64,000 nucleotides of DNA from Loktanella sp. S4079 (GCF_000967725.1 NZ_JXYE01000002.1:1178001-1242000); one strand, 5' to 3'; shown: positions 37,851-47,578, counted from the stretch's first letter. The notes: generated by a model from the letters alone, not told the origin. Numbers and translations are program-made.

Positions 37851-38072
37851 CTATTGTTCTTCTTGCTGATCAGGATCTGCTTGCCCGATCCCCTTGAACA
37901 CCCATTTCAGCGGGAAAATCCAACCGACCCCAAGTAACACATAAACGATCAATTCGATCAGCTTGGGAAAGCCCGGCGCGATATTCATCATGGTCACAGC
38001 AAGCACAATATAGGCTGGCAGGCCGATGACCAAAATGAACAAGGCAAGTCGCTTGCGCGCTTTATATCCCAT
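37851..38072 (-). CDS. DUF2842 family small membrane protein
   Basis: A 73-residue protein with two membrane helices (about 9-29 and 38-55) separated by a short loop. It begins MGYKARKRLALFILVIGLP and has a WIFPLKWVFKGI segment. It matches the short alphaproteobacterial family DUF2842, of unknown function. It follows purA by four bases on the same strand. Confidence 0.8.
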   Translation of the reverse strand: MGYKARKRLALFILVIGLPAYIVLAVTMMNIAPGFPKLIELIVYVLLGVGWIFPLKWVFKGIGQADPDQQEEQ

Positions 38073-38076
38073 CAGA

Positions 38077-39369
38077 TCAATCCGAGAATGGGTCAGTCAC
38101 GAGAATGGTATCTTCACGCTCTGGCGAAGTTGATACCAATGCAACAGGGCATTCAATCAGCTCTTCGATGCGGCGGACATATTTGATTGCCTGCGCAGGC
38201 AGATCAGCCCAAGAACGCGCACCTTCAGTGGATTCGGACCAGCCTTCGATTTCTTCATAAATCGGCGTGCAGCGTGCCTGCTCATCCGCCGCTGTTGGCA
38301 GATAGTCCAGCTTCTTGCCATCCAGTTCATAGCCCACGCAAATCTTGAGCGTTTCAAACCCGTCTAAAACGTCCAGCTTGGTCAATGAGATGCCAGAGAC
38401 GCCCGAGGTCGCACAAGTTTGACGCACAAGACATGCGTCGAACCAACCGCAGCGACGTTTGCGACCTGTTGTCGTCCCGAATTCATGTCCGCGCTCACCT
38501 AGGCGTTGGCCGTCTGCATCGTCCAGCTCTGTTGGAAATGGCCCCTCACCCACACGGGTTGTGTAGGCTTTGACGATACCCAATACGAAATCAATCGCGT
38601 TTGGCCCCAATCCGACACCCGTTGCGGCCTGCCCGGCAATCACATTGGACGAAGTAACAAATGGGTAGGTGCCAAAATCAATATCCAACAGCGCGCCTTG
38701 CGCACCTTCGAATAGAATGCGTTTTCCGGCCTTGCGCTTTTCGTTCAGGACCTTCCAGACGGGCGCAGCATATTGCAGGATATCATCCGCGATTTCACGC
38801 AGTTGTGCCAGAACTTCGTCACGGTTGATCGGCTCAAGCCCAAGGCCACGACGCAAGGCATCGTGGTGAACAAGGGCGCGATCAAGGCGCAGTTCAAGCG
38901 TCGCGGCATCAGCAAGATCAGCGACACGAATGACACGACGACCAACTTTGTCTTCGTAGCATGGGCCGATACCGCGCCCTGTGGTGCCGATTTTCGCGAC
39001 AGAGTTCTGGTTTTCGCGTGCGCGGTCCAACTCTCCGTGGAAGGGCAGGATCAGTGGCGTGTTCTCCGCAATCATCAGCGTTTCTGGCGTGATCGAAACG
39101 CCTTGCGCGCGGATTGTTTCGATCTCTTTCAACAGGTGCCACGGGTCCAGCACGACGCCGTTGCCGATGACGGACAGCTTGCCGCCCCGAACTACGCCAG
39201 AAGGCAACGCGTGGAGTTTGTAAACCTTGCTATCGACCACCAATGTGTGGCCCGCATTGTGACCACCTTGGAACCGAGCGATGACATCAGCACGTTCCGA
39301 GAGCCAGTCAACGATCTTACCTTTGCCTTCGTCACCCCATTGGGCACCAACGACCACCACATTTGCCAT
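38077..39369 (-). CDS. purA: Adenylosuccinate synthetase
   Basis: PurA joins IMP and aspartate with GTP in AMP synthesis. From the ATG at 39369, preceded by AAAGGACAG, it is 430 residues. It starts [18 protein letters not shown] (GTP loop and catalytic Asp), then [24 protein letters not shown] and [23 protein letters not shown]. All family blocks are present and the length is standard. The 27 upstream in-frame residues have no family match. Confidence 0.97.
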   Translation of the reverse strand: MANVVVVGAQWGDEGKGKIVDWLSERADVIARFQGGHNAGHTLVVDSKVYKLHALPSGVVRGGKLSVIGNGVVLDPWHLLKEIETIRAQGVSITPETLMIAENTPLILPFHGELDRARENQNSVAKIGTTGRGIGPCYEDKVGRRVIRVADLADAATLELRLDRALVHHDALRRGLGLEPINRDEVLAQLREIADDILQYAAPVWKVLNEKRKAGKRILFEGAQGALLDIDFGTYPFVTSSNVIAGQAATGVGLGPNAIDFVLGIVKAYTTRVGEGPFPTELDDADGQRLGERGHEFGTTTGRKRRCGWFDACLVRQTCATSGVSGISLTKLDVLDGFETLKICVGYELDGKKLDYLPTAADEQARCTPIYEEIEGWSESTEGARSWADLPAQAIKYVRRIEELIECPVALVSTSPEREDTILVTDPFSD

Positions 39370-39452
39370 AAGAATACTGTCCTTTGTGAACTTCGTGCCC
39401 CCTATATCGTTGCTATGGCGTAGGGGGAACCACAAAGTTTGACAGGGCAACC

Positions 39453-40103
39453 TTAATACATTGTCTTTTTGTATTCTGCCTCTAAATCCGCGTCGATCCG
39501 CGCCTGAAGATCTGGGTCACTTGGCGCGCCGACAGTTTGCTCCATCAGCATTTGCGCCAAAGATGGAAGCTGCTTGCGATCCTGCAGCGCGCTCGGGTCC
39601 CACAACTTGGAACGACGAAACGCTTTGGCACAGTGTAAAAACGCCTCTGCAATCGTGACCACAATCGCAACCCGCGGCGCACGGCCATTCACTTGCATTT
39701 GTTCTAACAACGCAGGGTCGTTAACTACACGCGCATGACCGTTGATCCGCAGCGTTTCATCATAGCCCGGTACCATAAACAACAAACCAACCTGTGGGTT
39801 CACGACGATATTGGCGAGTGTATCAAGCCTATTATTTCCGGGCCGATCCGGAATCGCGAGGGTCTGCTCATCAAGAACCCGTACAAATCCAGCAGGATCA
39901 CCGCGCGGGCTCACATCGGCCTGTCCGTTCTGACCTTGGGTTCCGATACAGACGAATGGTGAACGTGCGATGAACTCTTTTGCATAGACATCAAGTGCGG
40001 TCATCACCTTTAGCGCGGCGAGTTCATGGGTTGCAGGAAATAATGCACGAAGCGAATCTTCGCTAGAAATAACGTGTTCAGGTAAAACGGAATAAGGTGG
40101 CAT
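39453..40103 (-). CDS. PPOX-type FMN-dependent flavoprotein (MSMEG_1061-like)
   Basis: A 216-residue pyridoxamine-5'-phosphate-oxidase-fold protein. The core strands [25 protein letters not shown] and [32 protein letters not shown] are characteristic, followed by [12 protein letters not shown] and a C-terminal helical tail with [13 protein letters not shown]. These match the MSMEG_1061-type subgroup of FMN/F420 PPOX proteins; the actual substrate is unknown, and it is unlikely to be true PdxH. The ATG at 40103 has an AAAGGAAG ribosome site; an upstream start at 40169 is rejected. Confidence 0.82.
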   Translation of the reverse strand: MPPYSVLPEHVISSEDSLRALFPATHELAALKVMTALDVYAKEFIARSPFVCIGTQGQNGQADVSPRGDPAGFVRVLDEQTLAIPDRPGNNRLDTLANIVVNPQVGLLFMVPGYDETLRINGHARVVNDPALLEQMQVNGRAPRVAIVVTIAEAFLHCAKAFRRSKLWDPSALQDRKQLPSLAQMLMEQTVGAPSDPDLQARIDADLEAEYKKTMY

Positions 40104-40230
40104 GATGCTTCCTTTGGCTTTGCGTAGGAACATGTCACGCGATAATCGGTAAAAAATCAACGCAATCAACCAAGGCTAGACAAATGCCCGCACCCTTTGG
40201 CATTGTCGCGCAAACAAATTGGGGCATGCG

Positions 40231-40626
40231 ATGGGCTTTCTCTTACGCTGGATTTTTGCATTTTTGCTGCTGGCTGCGACCTACAATCCGACGCAATGGA
40301 ATATACTGCGCTGGGGGCTGGAAAACTATGAGACCAAGCTGTCGCTGGTTGTCCTATTCAGCCTGATCCTGTTTGTCGGCTACGTCATCTATTTGCGCGC
40401 GACCCTGCGTTCGATTGGTTTGTTCGGCATGATCCTGATCCTTGCGGTCGTCGCGACGGCGCTGTGGGTGATGTATGATCAAAACCTCATCAGCCTCGAC
40501 AACCCGACGCTGAATACCTGGATCGCGATTGTCGCGCTTTCGATCGTTTTGGCCGTTGGATTAAGCTGGTCAATTGTCCGCAGAAAGCTGTCCGGACAGG
40601 CCGATGTCGATGATATCGACGAATAA
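40231..40626 (+). CDS. DUF6524-like four-helix membrane protein
   Basis: A 131-residue protein with four predicted membrane helices, starting MGFLLRWIFAFLLLAATYNPTQWN and ending with an acidic tail (GQADVDDIDE). The WIFAF..ATYNPT start is what I associate with the small alphaproteobacterial family DUF6524. Function unknown. It lies just upstream of secG on the same strand, about 80 bases apart. Confidence 0.7.
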   Translation: MGFLLRWIFAFLLLAATYNPTQWNILRWGLENYETKLSLVVLFSLILFVGYVIYLRATLRSIGLFGMILILAVVATALWVMYDQNLISLDNPTLNTWIAIVALSIVLAVGLSWSIVRRKLSGQADVDDIDE

Positions 40627-40704
40627 CCCGATTTTCAGGGGTTGCGGCAATCGCTCGCAGCTTTTAGATACCGCGTGTTCACGCACGCCCCGAAAGGCAT
40701 CTCG

Positions 40705-41058
40705 ATGGAAAATGTTGTCCTAGTCATTCACCTGATCCTGGCCCTTAGCCTGATTGGTACCGTTCTGTTGCAGCGGTCCGAAGGTGGTGGTCTTGGCATG
40801 GGCGGAAGCGCGGGTGCAACAGGTGGGCGCCCTGCCCCCACCGCAATGAGCAAATTCACGTGGATTCTTGCTGTTGCGTTCATCTGCACCTCAATCGCAT
40901 TGACCTTGATCGCCGCGAGCAATTCTTCGAATTCTTCGGTTGTAGACCGCGTGGACATCACAAACGACGCCGCAGATGATGCGGGTGTCCCTGACCTTGG
41001 CGAAAGCTTGCTGCCACCATCCAGCGACGATGCGCCATTGGTTCCATCTGCGGACTAA
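40705..41058 (+). CDS. secG: Preprotein translocase subunit SecG
   Basis: A 117-residue SecYEG accessory subunit with two membrane helices. The family signature reads VLLQRSEGGGLGMGG followed by PTAMSKFTWILAVAFI. The C-terminus is a Ser/Asp-rich tail, as in other alphaproteobacterial SecG. The ATG at 40705 is used; the upstream 21 residues do not belong. Confidence 0.93.
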   Translation: MENVVLVIHLILALSLIGTVLLQRSEGGGLGMGGSAGATGGRPAPTAMSKFTWILAVAFICTSIALTLIAASNSSNSSVVDRVDITNDAADDAGVPDLGESLLPPSSDDAPLVPSAD

Positions 41059-41069
41059 CCACTACTGAT

Positions 41070-41091
41070 TGCCGGGCAATATTGTTCGGCA
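41070..41091 (+). promoter_or_regulatory. Hairpin between secG and pyrG
   Basis: TGCCGGGCA-containing sequence pairs with the following ATTGTTCGGCA (about 9 bp including two G-U pairs). There is no following T-run. It is probably an mRNA 3'-end or processing hairpin for secG; the remaining leader up to pyrG (41092-41217) shows no clear attenuator. Confidence 0.35.
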
Positions 41092-41217
41092 ACATGATCT
41101 TGCGTCAGCGGTTGCGCAACTCATCCGAATCCGGTATGAGTTAAATCCCGTGGTGATGCGAATTTCGGCGTTCGTTTTCCAACAATAACTGTAAGTTTTC
41201 ACGGGGGATCCCTGCTC

Positions 41218-42861
41218 ATGGCGCGTTTCATTTTCATTACAGGTGGCGTTGTTTCGTCGCTTGGCAAAGGGCTCGCCTCGGCCGCGCTTGGGTCACTATT
41301 GCAAGCACGCGGATTTTCGGTGCGTTTGCGCAAGCTTGACCCCTATCTGAACGTGGATCCGGGCACGATGTCACCGTTTGAGCATGGCGAAGTATTTGTG
41401 ACCGATGATGGTGCCGAAACCGACCTCGACCTTGGTCACTATGAGCGTTTCACAGGCGTTCCTGCCCGCAAGACAGATTCGGTCAGCTCTGGTCGCATCT
41501 ATTCCAACGTTCTCGAAAAAGAGCGCCGTGGCGATTATCTGGGCAAGACCATCCAAGTTGTCCCGCACGTCACCAACGAAATCAAAGATTTCATCAGCAT
41601 TGGCGAAGACGAAGTTGATTTCATGCTATGTGAAATCGGCGGTACAGTCGGTGACATCGAAGGCCTGCCATTCTTTGAGGCAATCCGACAGTTCAGCCAT
41701 GACAAACCGCGCGGCCAGTGCATCTTTATGCACCTGACCCTTCTGCCCTACTTGGCGGCAAGTGGTGAGCTGAAAACAAAGCCGACACAGCACAGTGTAA
41801 AAGAACTTCAGTCTATTGGTATTGCACCCGATGTTCTGGTTTGCCGCTCAGAACAGCCGATCCCAGAAAAAGAGCGCGAAAAGATTGCGTTGTTCTGTAA
41901 CGTACGCAAAGAATGCGTTGTTGCAGCCTATGATCTGAAATCAATCTACGAAGCGCCGCTAGCCTATCACGAACAAGGTTTGGATCAGGCCGTTCTGGAT
42001 GCCTTTGACATTTCGCCAGCACCTTCGCCCAAGCTGGATGTTTGGCATGATGTCTATGACCGCATTCACAACCCCGAAGGCGAAGTCAAAGTTGCCATTG
42101 TCGGCAAATACACGCAGCTCGAGGATGCATATAAATCTATTGCAGAGGCCCTGACGCACGGCGGCATGGCCAACCGTGTTAAGGTCAAAATCGAATGGGT
42201 CGATGCAGAGCTGTTCGATGACAAAGATGCGACCCCTTACCTCGAAGGTTTCCACGCGATCCTTGTGCCGGGCGGATTTGGCGAACGCGGCACCGAAGGC
42301 AAAATCAAAGCCGCGCAATTCGCGCGCGAAAAGAAGATCCCTTACCTCGGCATTTGCTTAGGGATGCAGATGGCCGTGATCGAAGCGGCGCGTAACGTCG
42401 CTGGCGTTGATAAGGCCGGCTCAGAAGAGTTTGATCACGAGGCTGGCAAGAAACGGTTTGAACCTGTGGTATATCACCTCAAGGAATGGGTTCAGGGTAA
42501 CCACAAGGTCGCCCGCAAAGCGGATGACGACAAAGGCGGCACCATGCGTCTTGGCGCCTATACTGCGACCCTGACCGAAGGTTCCAAAGTGGCCGAGGTC
42601 TACGGTGATACCTCAATCGAGGAACGCCACCGTCACCGTTATGAGGTTGATACCAAGTATCGCGAGCCTCTGGAAAAAGCTGGTCTTTGCTTCTCGGGTA
42701 TGTCGCCAGACGGAAAACTGCCTGAGATCGTAGAATGGAAAGACCACCCATGGTTCATCGGTGTTCAGTTCCACCCAGAACTGAAATCCAAACCTTTCGC
42801 ACCGCACCCGCTGTTTGCTGATTTCGTGCGCGCAGCTGTCGAAGTATCGCGTTTGGTATAA
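41218..42861 (+). CDS. pyrG: CTP synthase
   Basis: A 547-residue enzyme that aminates UTP to CTP. The N-terminal amidoligase domain starts [27 protein letters not shown], with [22 protein letters not shown]. The C-terminal class I glutaminase domain has catalytic C380 (GICLGMQ), H519 and E521 (FHPEL). The length is standard. It is followed by rlmJ after a hairpin. Confidence 0.98.
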   Translation: MARFIFITGGVVSSLGKGLASAALGSLLQARGFSVRLRKLDPYLNVDPGTMSPFEHGEVFVTDDGAETDLDLGHYERFTGVPARKTDSVSSGRIYSNVLEKERRGDYLGKTIQVVPHVTNEIKDFISIGEDEVDFMLCEIGGTVGDIEGLPFFEAIRQFSHDKPRGQCIFMHLTLLPYLAASGELKTKPTQHSVKELQSIGIAPDVLVCRSEQPIPEKEREKIALFCNVRKECVVAAYDLKSIYEAPLAYHEQGLDQAVLDAFDISPAPSPKLDVWHDVYDRIHNPEGEVKVAIVGKYTQLEDAYKSIAEALTHGGMANRVKVKIEWVDAELFDDKDATPYLEGFHAILVPGGFGERGTEGKIKAAQFAREKKIPYLGICLGMQMAVIEAARNVAGVDKAGSEEFDHEAGKKRFEPVVYHLKEWVQGNHKVARKADDDKGGTMRLGAYTATLTEGSKVAEVYGDTSIEERHRHRYEVDTKYREPLEKAGLCFSGMSPDGKLPEIVEWKDHPWFIGVQFHPELKSKPFAPHPLFADFVRAAVEVSRLV

Positions 42862-42868
42862 CTTGATT

Positions 42869-42885
42869 GGCGGGCTGTGCCCGCC
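42869..42885 (+). terminator. Hairpin between pyrG and rlmJ
   Basis: GGCGGGC and GCCCGCC flank TGT, a perfect 7-bp stem eight bases after the pyrG stop, without a T-run. It is more likely an mRNA 3'-end stabiliser or weak terminator than a strong stop. Confidence 0.5.
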
Positions 42886-42903
42886 ATCTGCTGAAAGACC
42901 ACG

Positions 42904-43692
42904 ATGCTGTCATATCAACATAGCTTCCACGCTGGAAACATGGCTGACGTGCACAAGCACGCGCTCTTGGCGTGGTCGCTGGCCTATATGACGCGCAAGG
43001 ATAAGCCTCTTAGTTATCTAGAAACGCACGCGGGTCGCGGTCTTTATGACCTGACCGATGACGCCGCGGTCAAGACCGGAGAGGCCGCGCAAGGCATATC
43101 GATTGCAGCCGATTGGTTCGCGTCAGATCACCCTTATCGTCAAGTGCTCGACCGCATTTGGTCAAAACACGGGGCAGATGCCTATCCCGGCTCTCCACTG
43201 GTGGCCGCCGAAAGCCTGCGTCCGATGGACAATATCCATCTTTCTGAATTGCACCCGCAGGAATTCGCAGCCTTGCGCGAAAACATGGCCCCTTATGGTG
43301 GGGTCTATCGTCAGCGGGACGGCTGGGAAATGGCGATGTCCATGTGTCCGCCCGAACCACGTCGCGGCCTACTGCTGATTGACCCCTCGTTCGAGGTCAA
43401 ATCAGATTATCAAAGCATTCCCACCACGATTTCGAAACTCCATCGCAAATGGGGCGTTGGGGTGATCTTACTGTGGTATCCGATACTGACAGATGCCCCT
43501 CACAAGCCGATGATCAAATCGCTGCAAAGGGCCTTGCCGGATGCCGAAGTGTCCGAGATGTCCTTTCCGCCAGCCCGACCTGGTCACCGCATGGTGGGAT
43601 CTGGCATCTTTGCCGTCAACGCGCCCTATGGCTTCGCCGAAGAAGCCGCGCGGCTTGCACGCCTTTTTCACGAAAACCTGAAGCCTGCCTGA
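42904..43692 (+). CDS. rlmJ: 23S rRNA (adenine(2030)-N6)-methyltransferase
   Basis: A 262-residue enzyme of the RlmJ family, which methylates A2030 of 23S rRNA. The N-terminus LSYQHSFHAGNMADVHKHALL and the SYLETHAGRGLYDL AdoMet motif are characteristic. The catalytic motif, DPPY in E. coli, reads DPSF here (160-163, LLIDPSFEVKSDYQ). A Ser in the second position of that motif is unusual for an N6-adenine methyltransferase, although everything else matches. Confidence 0.92.
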   Translation: MLSYQHSFHAGNMADVHKHALLAWSLAYMTRKDKPLSYLETHAGRGLYDLTDDAAVKTGEAAQGISIAADWFASDHPYRQVLDRIWSKHGADAYPGSPLVAAESLRPMDNIHLSELHPQEFAALRENMAPYGGVYRQRDGWEMAMSMCPPEPRRGLLLIDPSFEVKSDYQSIPTTISKLHRKWGVGVILLWYPILTDAPHKPMIKSLQRALPDAEVSEMSFPPARPGHRMVGSGIFAVNAPYGFAEEAARLARLFHENLKPA

Positions 43693-43728
43693 CTGTGCAG
43701 ACCTAACCCAAGGGACTATGTAGACGAT

Positions 43729-44163
43729 ATGTTTAGTGATTTCCTGCGACGTTTGACCTCTCCGGCTCCACAACCGCTGTCTGACCCTGATGCGCGGCTC
43801 GCGATTGGGGCGCTTTTGGTGCGTTTGGCACGTGCAGATGGTGACTACGCCGCCGAGGAAATCACCCAGATTGATCGCGCATTGTCCGCCCGCTATGGTC
43901 TGAGCGCGCAAGAGGCGGCATCGCTGCGGACGGATTGCGAAGCAATCGAAGCCGATGCCCCTGACACGGTACGCTTTACGCGGGCGATCAAGGATGCGGT
44001 TGATCACGATCACCGCCTGTCCGTGATCGAGGCGATGTGGTCTGTCGTTCTTGCCGATGGCGTGCGTGATGAAGAAGAAGACAGCAACATGCGCATGATC
44101 GCCAATTTGCTCGGGATTAGCGACCAAGATAGCAACGCCGCACGACTGCGCGTCACACCCTGA
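43729..44163 (+). CDS. TerB-family protein
   Basis: A 144-residue all-helical protein. The LAIGALLVRLARADGDYAAEEITQIDRAL segment and the second copy EAMWSVVLADGVRDEEEDSNMRMIANLLGI give the two acidic D-G-x-x-x-x-E metal-binding loops of the TerB fold. Named for tellurite resistance, but single-gene TerB proteins are common and their role is unknown. No other ter gene is nearby. Confidence 0.82.
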   Translation: MFSDFLRRLTSPAPQPLSDPDARLAIGALLVRLARADGDYAAEEITQIDRALSARYGLSAQEAASLRTDCEAIEADAPDTVRFTRAIKDAVDHDHRLSVIEAMWSVVLADGVRDEEEDSNMRMIANLLGISDQDSNAARLRVTP

Positions 44164-44317
44164 CTATCCGCTTACTGCCGCAAAAGGTATCAAATCCGCC
44201 GCATCCGCCCATGCGGACGCGTGTAAGATTTGCCAACCAATGTTGACGCGATGCGAGCGTTGCAAAAACCAAAAAAATAAGCCCTAATCGCCAGCACAAA
44301 CAACAAAGCGACCCAAC

Positions 44318-45091
44318 GTGACTGATCAAGCCCCCGTTATTGAAATCCGCGACCTTCACAAAGCCTATGGCGATCTGGAGGTGCTCAAAGGCGTCGACAT
44401 TTCCGCCCCTGCTGGGCATGTGATTTCTTTGATTGGATCTTCGGGATCAGGTAAATCAACGCTTTTGCGCTGCGCCAACCTGCTCGAGGATAGCCAGCAA
44501 GGCGAAGTGCTTTTTTGCGGGGAACCCGTCAAATGGAAGGGCACGGGCGCACATCGCAAACCCGGCGATCACAACCAGCTCATTCGGATTCGCACAAATC
44601 TATCCATGGTGTTTCAACAGTTTAACCTATGGGCACATATGACAATTTTGGAAAACGTCATGGAAGCCCCGGTTACCGTGCTGAAACGCGACAAAGCTGA
44701 GGTCGAAGACGCCGCGCGCAAGTATCTGACAAAGGTCGGGATCGGTGATAAATGCGATGTCTATCCCGCACAGCTTTCTGGTGGACAACAACAGCGTGCA
44801 GCCATCGCACGCGCATTGTGCATGGAACCCAAAGCGCTGCTATTCGATGAACCCACCAGCGCGCTTGATCCTGAATTGGAACAAGAAGTGGTCAAAGTGA
44901 TCAAAGATCTGGCGAACGAAGGCCGGACCATGCTGATTGTGACGCATGACATGCGTATGGCGGCGGACGTCAGCGACCACGTTGTATTCTTGCACCAAGG
45001 TAAGATCATCGAAGAGGGCGCACCTGACGTTCTGTTTGGACAACCAAAAACCGACCGGCTTCGCGGGTTTCTTTCCGCGACGGTCTCATAA
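44318..45091 (+). CDS. Polar amino acid/amine ABC transporter ATP-binding protein
   Basis: A 257-residue ATPase of the HisP/GlnQ class that begins with a GTG codon. Motifs: Walker A GSSGSGKST (40-48), FQQFNLWAHMTILENV (Q-loop), LSGGQ (153-157), Walker B LLFDEP (174-179) and the switch THDMRMAADVSDHVVFL. FNLWAHMT, with Trp and Ala, is the histidine/opine-type variant. It heads the ABC-amine cluster: binding protein and two permeases follow on the same strand. The 154-base gap before it should contain the promoter; a small hairpin TCCGC/GCGGA lies at 44204-44217. Confidence 0.92.
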   Translation: MTDQAPVIEIRDLHKAYGDLEVLKGVDISAPAGHVISLIGSSGSGKSTLLRCANLLEDSQQGEVLFCGEPVKWKGTGAHRKPGDHNQLIRIRTNLSMVFQQFNLWAHMTILENVMEAPVTVLKRDKAEVEDAARKYLTKVGIGDKCDVYPAQLSGGQQQRAAIARALCMEPKALLFDEPTSALDPELEQEVVKVIKDLANEGRTMLIVTHDMRMAADVSDHVVFLHQGKIIEEGAPDVLFGQPKTDRLRGFLSATVS

Positions 45092-45112
45092 TCATCAATT
45101 GGGAGAAAACTG

Positions 45113-45838
45113 ATGAAAAACCTGATCCTAAGCACTGCTGTGCTGGCCGTTGCGGGCACAATGGCGATGGCCGAAGGCCACTCTGTTGTCCGTCTGGGCA
45201 CCGAGGGCGCCTACCCTCCATATAACTTCATCAACGACGCTGGTGAGGTTGATGGTTTTGAGCGCGAACTCGGCGATGAGCTTTGCGCACGCGCAGAACT
45301 GACTTGCGAGTGGGTCACCAACGAATGGGACAGCATCATTCCAAACCTCGTGTCTGGTAACTACGATGCGATCATCGCAGGCATGTCCATCACTGACGAG
45401 CGCAAAGAAGTCATCGACTTCTCGGAAAACTACACACAGCCTGATCCATCTGCTTTCCTCGCGCTGAGCGAAATCGAACTGTCCGGTGCGATCATCGCAG
45501 CACAGGCCAGCACAATTCAAGCAGCATACGTTGCTGAAATGGAAGGTGCGACCCTTCTGGAATTCGCAACTCCTGATGAATCAGTTGCAGCTGTGAAAAA
45601 CGGCGAAGCTGACGCTGTTCTGGCTGACAAAGCGTTCTTGCTGCCAATCGCAGAATCTGACGCAGAAGTATCCCTGATCGGCGAAGATGTCTTGATCGGT
45701 GGTGGTATTGGTCTGGGTGTCCGTCAAAGCGACACAGAGCTGCGTGACAAGTTCACTGCTGCGATCCAATCAATGAAAGCAGACGGCACATTGAACGAGT
45801 TGATCGTTAAGTGGCTGCCAGACTCCGCTACATTCTAA
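45113..45838 (+). CDS. Polar amino acid/amine-binding periplasmic protein
   Basis: A 241-residue family 3 (HisJ/ArgT-like) binding protein with a signal peptide (MKNLILSTAVLAVAGTMAMA). The mature N-terminus VRLGTEGAYPPYNFINDAGEVDGFERELGDEL is canonical. A ligand-binding Arg (MSITDERKEVIDFS) is present, as expected for alpha-amino acid or guanidino ligands. Typical lysine/arginine/ornithine/histidine/octopine binders look like this; the actual ligand cannot be read from sequence. The ribosome site is GGGAGAAAA. Confidence 0.92.
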   Translation: MKNLILSTAVLAVAGTMAMAEGHSVVRLGTEGAYPPYNFINDAGEVDGFERELGDELCARAELTCEWVTNEWDSIIPNLVSGNYDAIIAGMSITDERKEVIDFSENYTQPDPSAFLALSEIELSGAIIAAQASTIQAAYVAEMEGATLLEFATPDESVAAVKNGEADAVLADKAFLLPIAESDAEVSLIGEDVLIGGGIGLGVRQSDTELRDKFTAAIQSMKADGTLNELIVKWLPDSATF

Positions 45839-45845
45839 AATTCTT

Positions 45846-45866
45846 GAGGGGGCGTTGCGCCCCCTC
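45846..45866 (+). terminator. Hairpin between binding-protein and permease genes
   Basis: GAGGGGGCG and CGCCCCCTC form a perfect 9-bp stem around TTG, starting eight bases after the binding-protein stop. There is no T-run. It probably limits read-through into the permease genes or protects the upstream mRNA, giving excess binding protein. Confidence 0.6.
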
Positions 45867-45890
45867 ATCCCACCCGACTGGTGAACTTCC

Positions 45891-46775
45891 ATTTTTAGTT
45901 ACTGTACAGACCCCGCCAGCCTTGAAGGTTTTCAATGGCTTAGCTGCTACCTGACAACGGGCAAGCACATGTCGATGTATTACGCATTCGGCACGGTGTT
46001 GCTGTTGCTTGGTATTACGGCCCCTGTCGCGCTGTCGTTTGGATTTGCCGGTGCATCGGCTGCCCGCAGCCATATCGCCCCGCTTCGCTGGATCGGGCAA
46101 ACCTATATCGCGATTGTCCGTGGCATCCCCGACATCGCGTTCTTCTTGTTCTTTGTGATTGCACTGGATCAAGGTTTCGAATTCATCCGCCACAAAATCA
46201 AATGCCCCGACTGGGACGAACCCATTCGGCAGGGCAATGACTTTGTGGTTTGTACCGCTGCAAAACTACCGCTCGGCAATGCACCGCAATGGGTGCATGA
46301 AACCTATGGCTTTGCGCTGGCGGTGCTGACATTCTCGATCGTATTTGGGGCATTTGCTGCAAATGTTCTGCTGGGGGCGATGCGTGCGGTCCCGCTTGGC
46401 CAGCTTGAGACAGCACAGGCCTATGGCATGACTCGTCGCCAGACATTCTGGCGCATTCTGGTCCCGCAGATGTGGGTCTACGCCCTACCCGGCCTTTCAA
46501 ACCTATGGATGGTCCTCATTAAGGCGACCCCTCTGTTGTTCCTGCTGGGCGTCGAGGACATCGTTTATTGGGCCCGCGAACTTGGTGGTTCAAAGCGGCC
46601 GCAATTTACAGATTACCCACACCCTGACTGGCGAATGTGGTATTTCCTTGCCTTGCTCGTGTTCTACCTCGCGTTTACCAAAGTGTCAGAAGTCGTTCTG
46701 AACCGTATCATGGCACGCCTGTCAAAAGGTCAAGCAACCGCCGCAGGCGAAGCACAGCGAAAGGCAGCGGCATGA
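45891..46775 (+). CDS. ABC transporter permease (HisQ-like), probable ATT start
   Basis: The first ATG in frame is at 45969, but the frame upstream to the stop at 45882 codes for a protein-like segment (FSYCTDPASLEGFQWLSC, then YLTTGKH) that reads as the natural N-terminus before the first helix. The only plausible start is ATT at 45891, with GGTGA six bases before it, giving 294 residues; the ATG at 45969 has no ribosome site. The protein has about five helices, an EAA-type loop QLETAQAYGMTRRQTFWRIL and an inserted Cys-containing periplasmic loop (CPDWDEPIRQGNDFVVC). It pairs with the next gene, whose start overlaps its stop by four bases (ATGA). Confidence 0.85.
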   Translation: MFSYCTDPASLEGFQWLSCYLTTGKHMSMYYAFGTVLLLLGITAPVALSFGFAGASAARSHIAPLRWIGQTYIAIVRGIPDIAFFLFFVIALDQGFEFIRHKIKCPDWDEPIRQGNDFVVCTAAKLPLGNAPQWVHETYGFALAVLTFSIVFGAFAANVLLGAMRAVPLGQLETAQAYGMTRRQTFWRILVPQMWVYALPGLSNLWMVLIKATPLLFLLGVEDIVYWARELGGSKRPQFTDYPHPDWRMWYFLALLVFYLAFTKVSEVVLNRIMARLSKGQATAAGEAQRKAAA

Positions 46776-47578
46776 GCTGTTGGGAAACAATCATCGACTA
46801 TGGGCTTCGGAGCCAAGGCATTGGCGAACGCCTCTTGCCACGCAGCGACTTTACGCTTTGCCAGCAGTTCACGCTGATCGGGTCAGGCATGATCTGGAAC
46901 ATCTACTTTGGGATCGTCGCCCTTTGTACTGGGTTCTTTTTGGCGACGGCCGTGGCATTGGGTAAGGCGTCGCATTCAGTCTACCTGCGCAAACCGGCAG
47001 AGTGGTTCATCTTTGTGTTTCGGGGATCTCCGCTCTTTATCCAGTTCTTTTTCGCCTACTTCCTGTTTCTTAGCCTCAAGTCCCAGTTCCCTATCTTTAG
47101 TCCACTGACTTCGGCTTGGGCAGGGGCGCTGGTGGTACTGTTCCTGAATACGGCTGCCTACTCGGGCGAAATATTTTACGGCGCATTGCTGTCTATTCCA
47201 AAGGGCGAGATCGAAGCCGCTGACGCCTATGGCCTGTCTGGCTGGGCGCGTTTCCGGCGGGTCATCTGGCCGACCATGCTCCGGCTTGCTTGGCCCGCGT
47301 ATACAAACGAAGCGATCTTTTTGTTTCACGCCACAACGCTGGTATTCTTTTCAGGATTTCCCGCATTCCAACAACGCGGTGATGCGTTGTACTATGCGAA
47401 TTACTTTGCGGATAAATCCTTTAACCCATTCATTCCCTACCCGATCTTGGCCGGCTATTTCATCGTACTGACGCTAATCGTGATTGGATTGTTTGGATTG
47501 GTGAATACCCGGCTCAATCGCCACCTACCTCAGGCGCGGCGCAAGAAGCTGAGGATCAGACCTCAGATTCTAAGATGA
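46772..47578 (+). CDS. ABC transporter permease (HisM-like)
   Basis: A 268-residue inner-membrane permease starting MSCWETIIDYGLRSQGIGERLL. Conserved features are FRGSPLFIQFFFAYF, the EAA loop EIEAADAYGLSGWARFRRVIWP and several helices. It forms the channel with the preceding permease. The ATG overlaps the previous stop (ATGA), and its own stop overlaps the glutamine-synthetase-like gene (ATGA). Transport and gamma-glutamylation genes are thus directly coupled. Confidence 0.9.
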   Translation: MSCWETIIDYGLRSQGIGERLLPRSDFTLCQQFTLIGSGMIWNIYFGIVALCTGFFLATAVALGKASHSVYLRKPAEWFIFVFRGSPLFIQFFFAYFLFLSLKSQFPIFSPLTSAWAGALVVLFLNTAAYSGEIFYGALLSIPKGEIEAADAYGLSGWARFRRVIWPTMLRLAWPAYTNEAIFLFHATTLVFFSGFPAFQQRGDALYYANYFADKSFNPFIPYPILAGYFIVLTLIVIGLFGLVNTRLNRHLPQARRKKLRIRPQILR

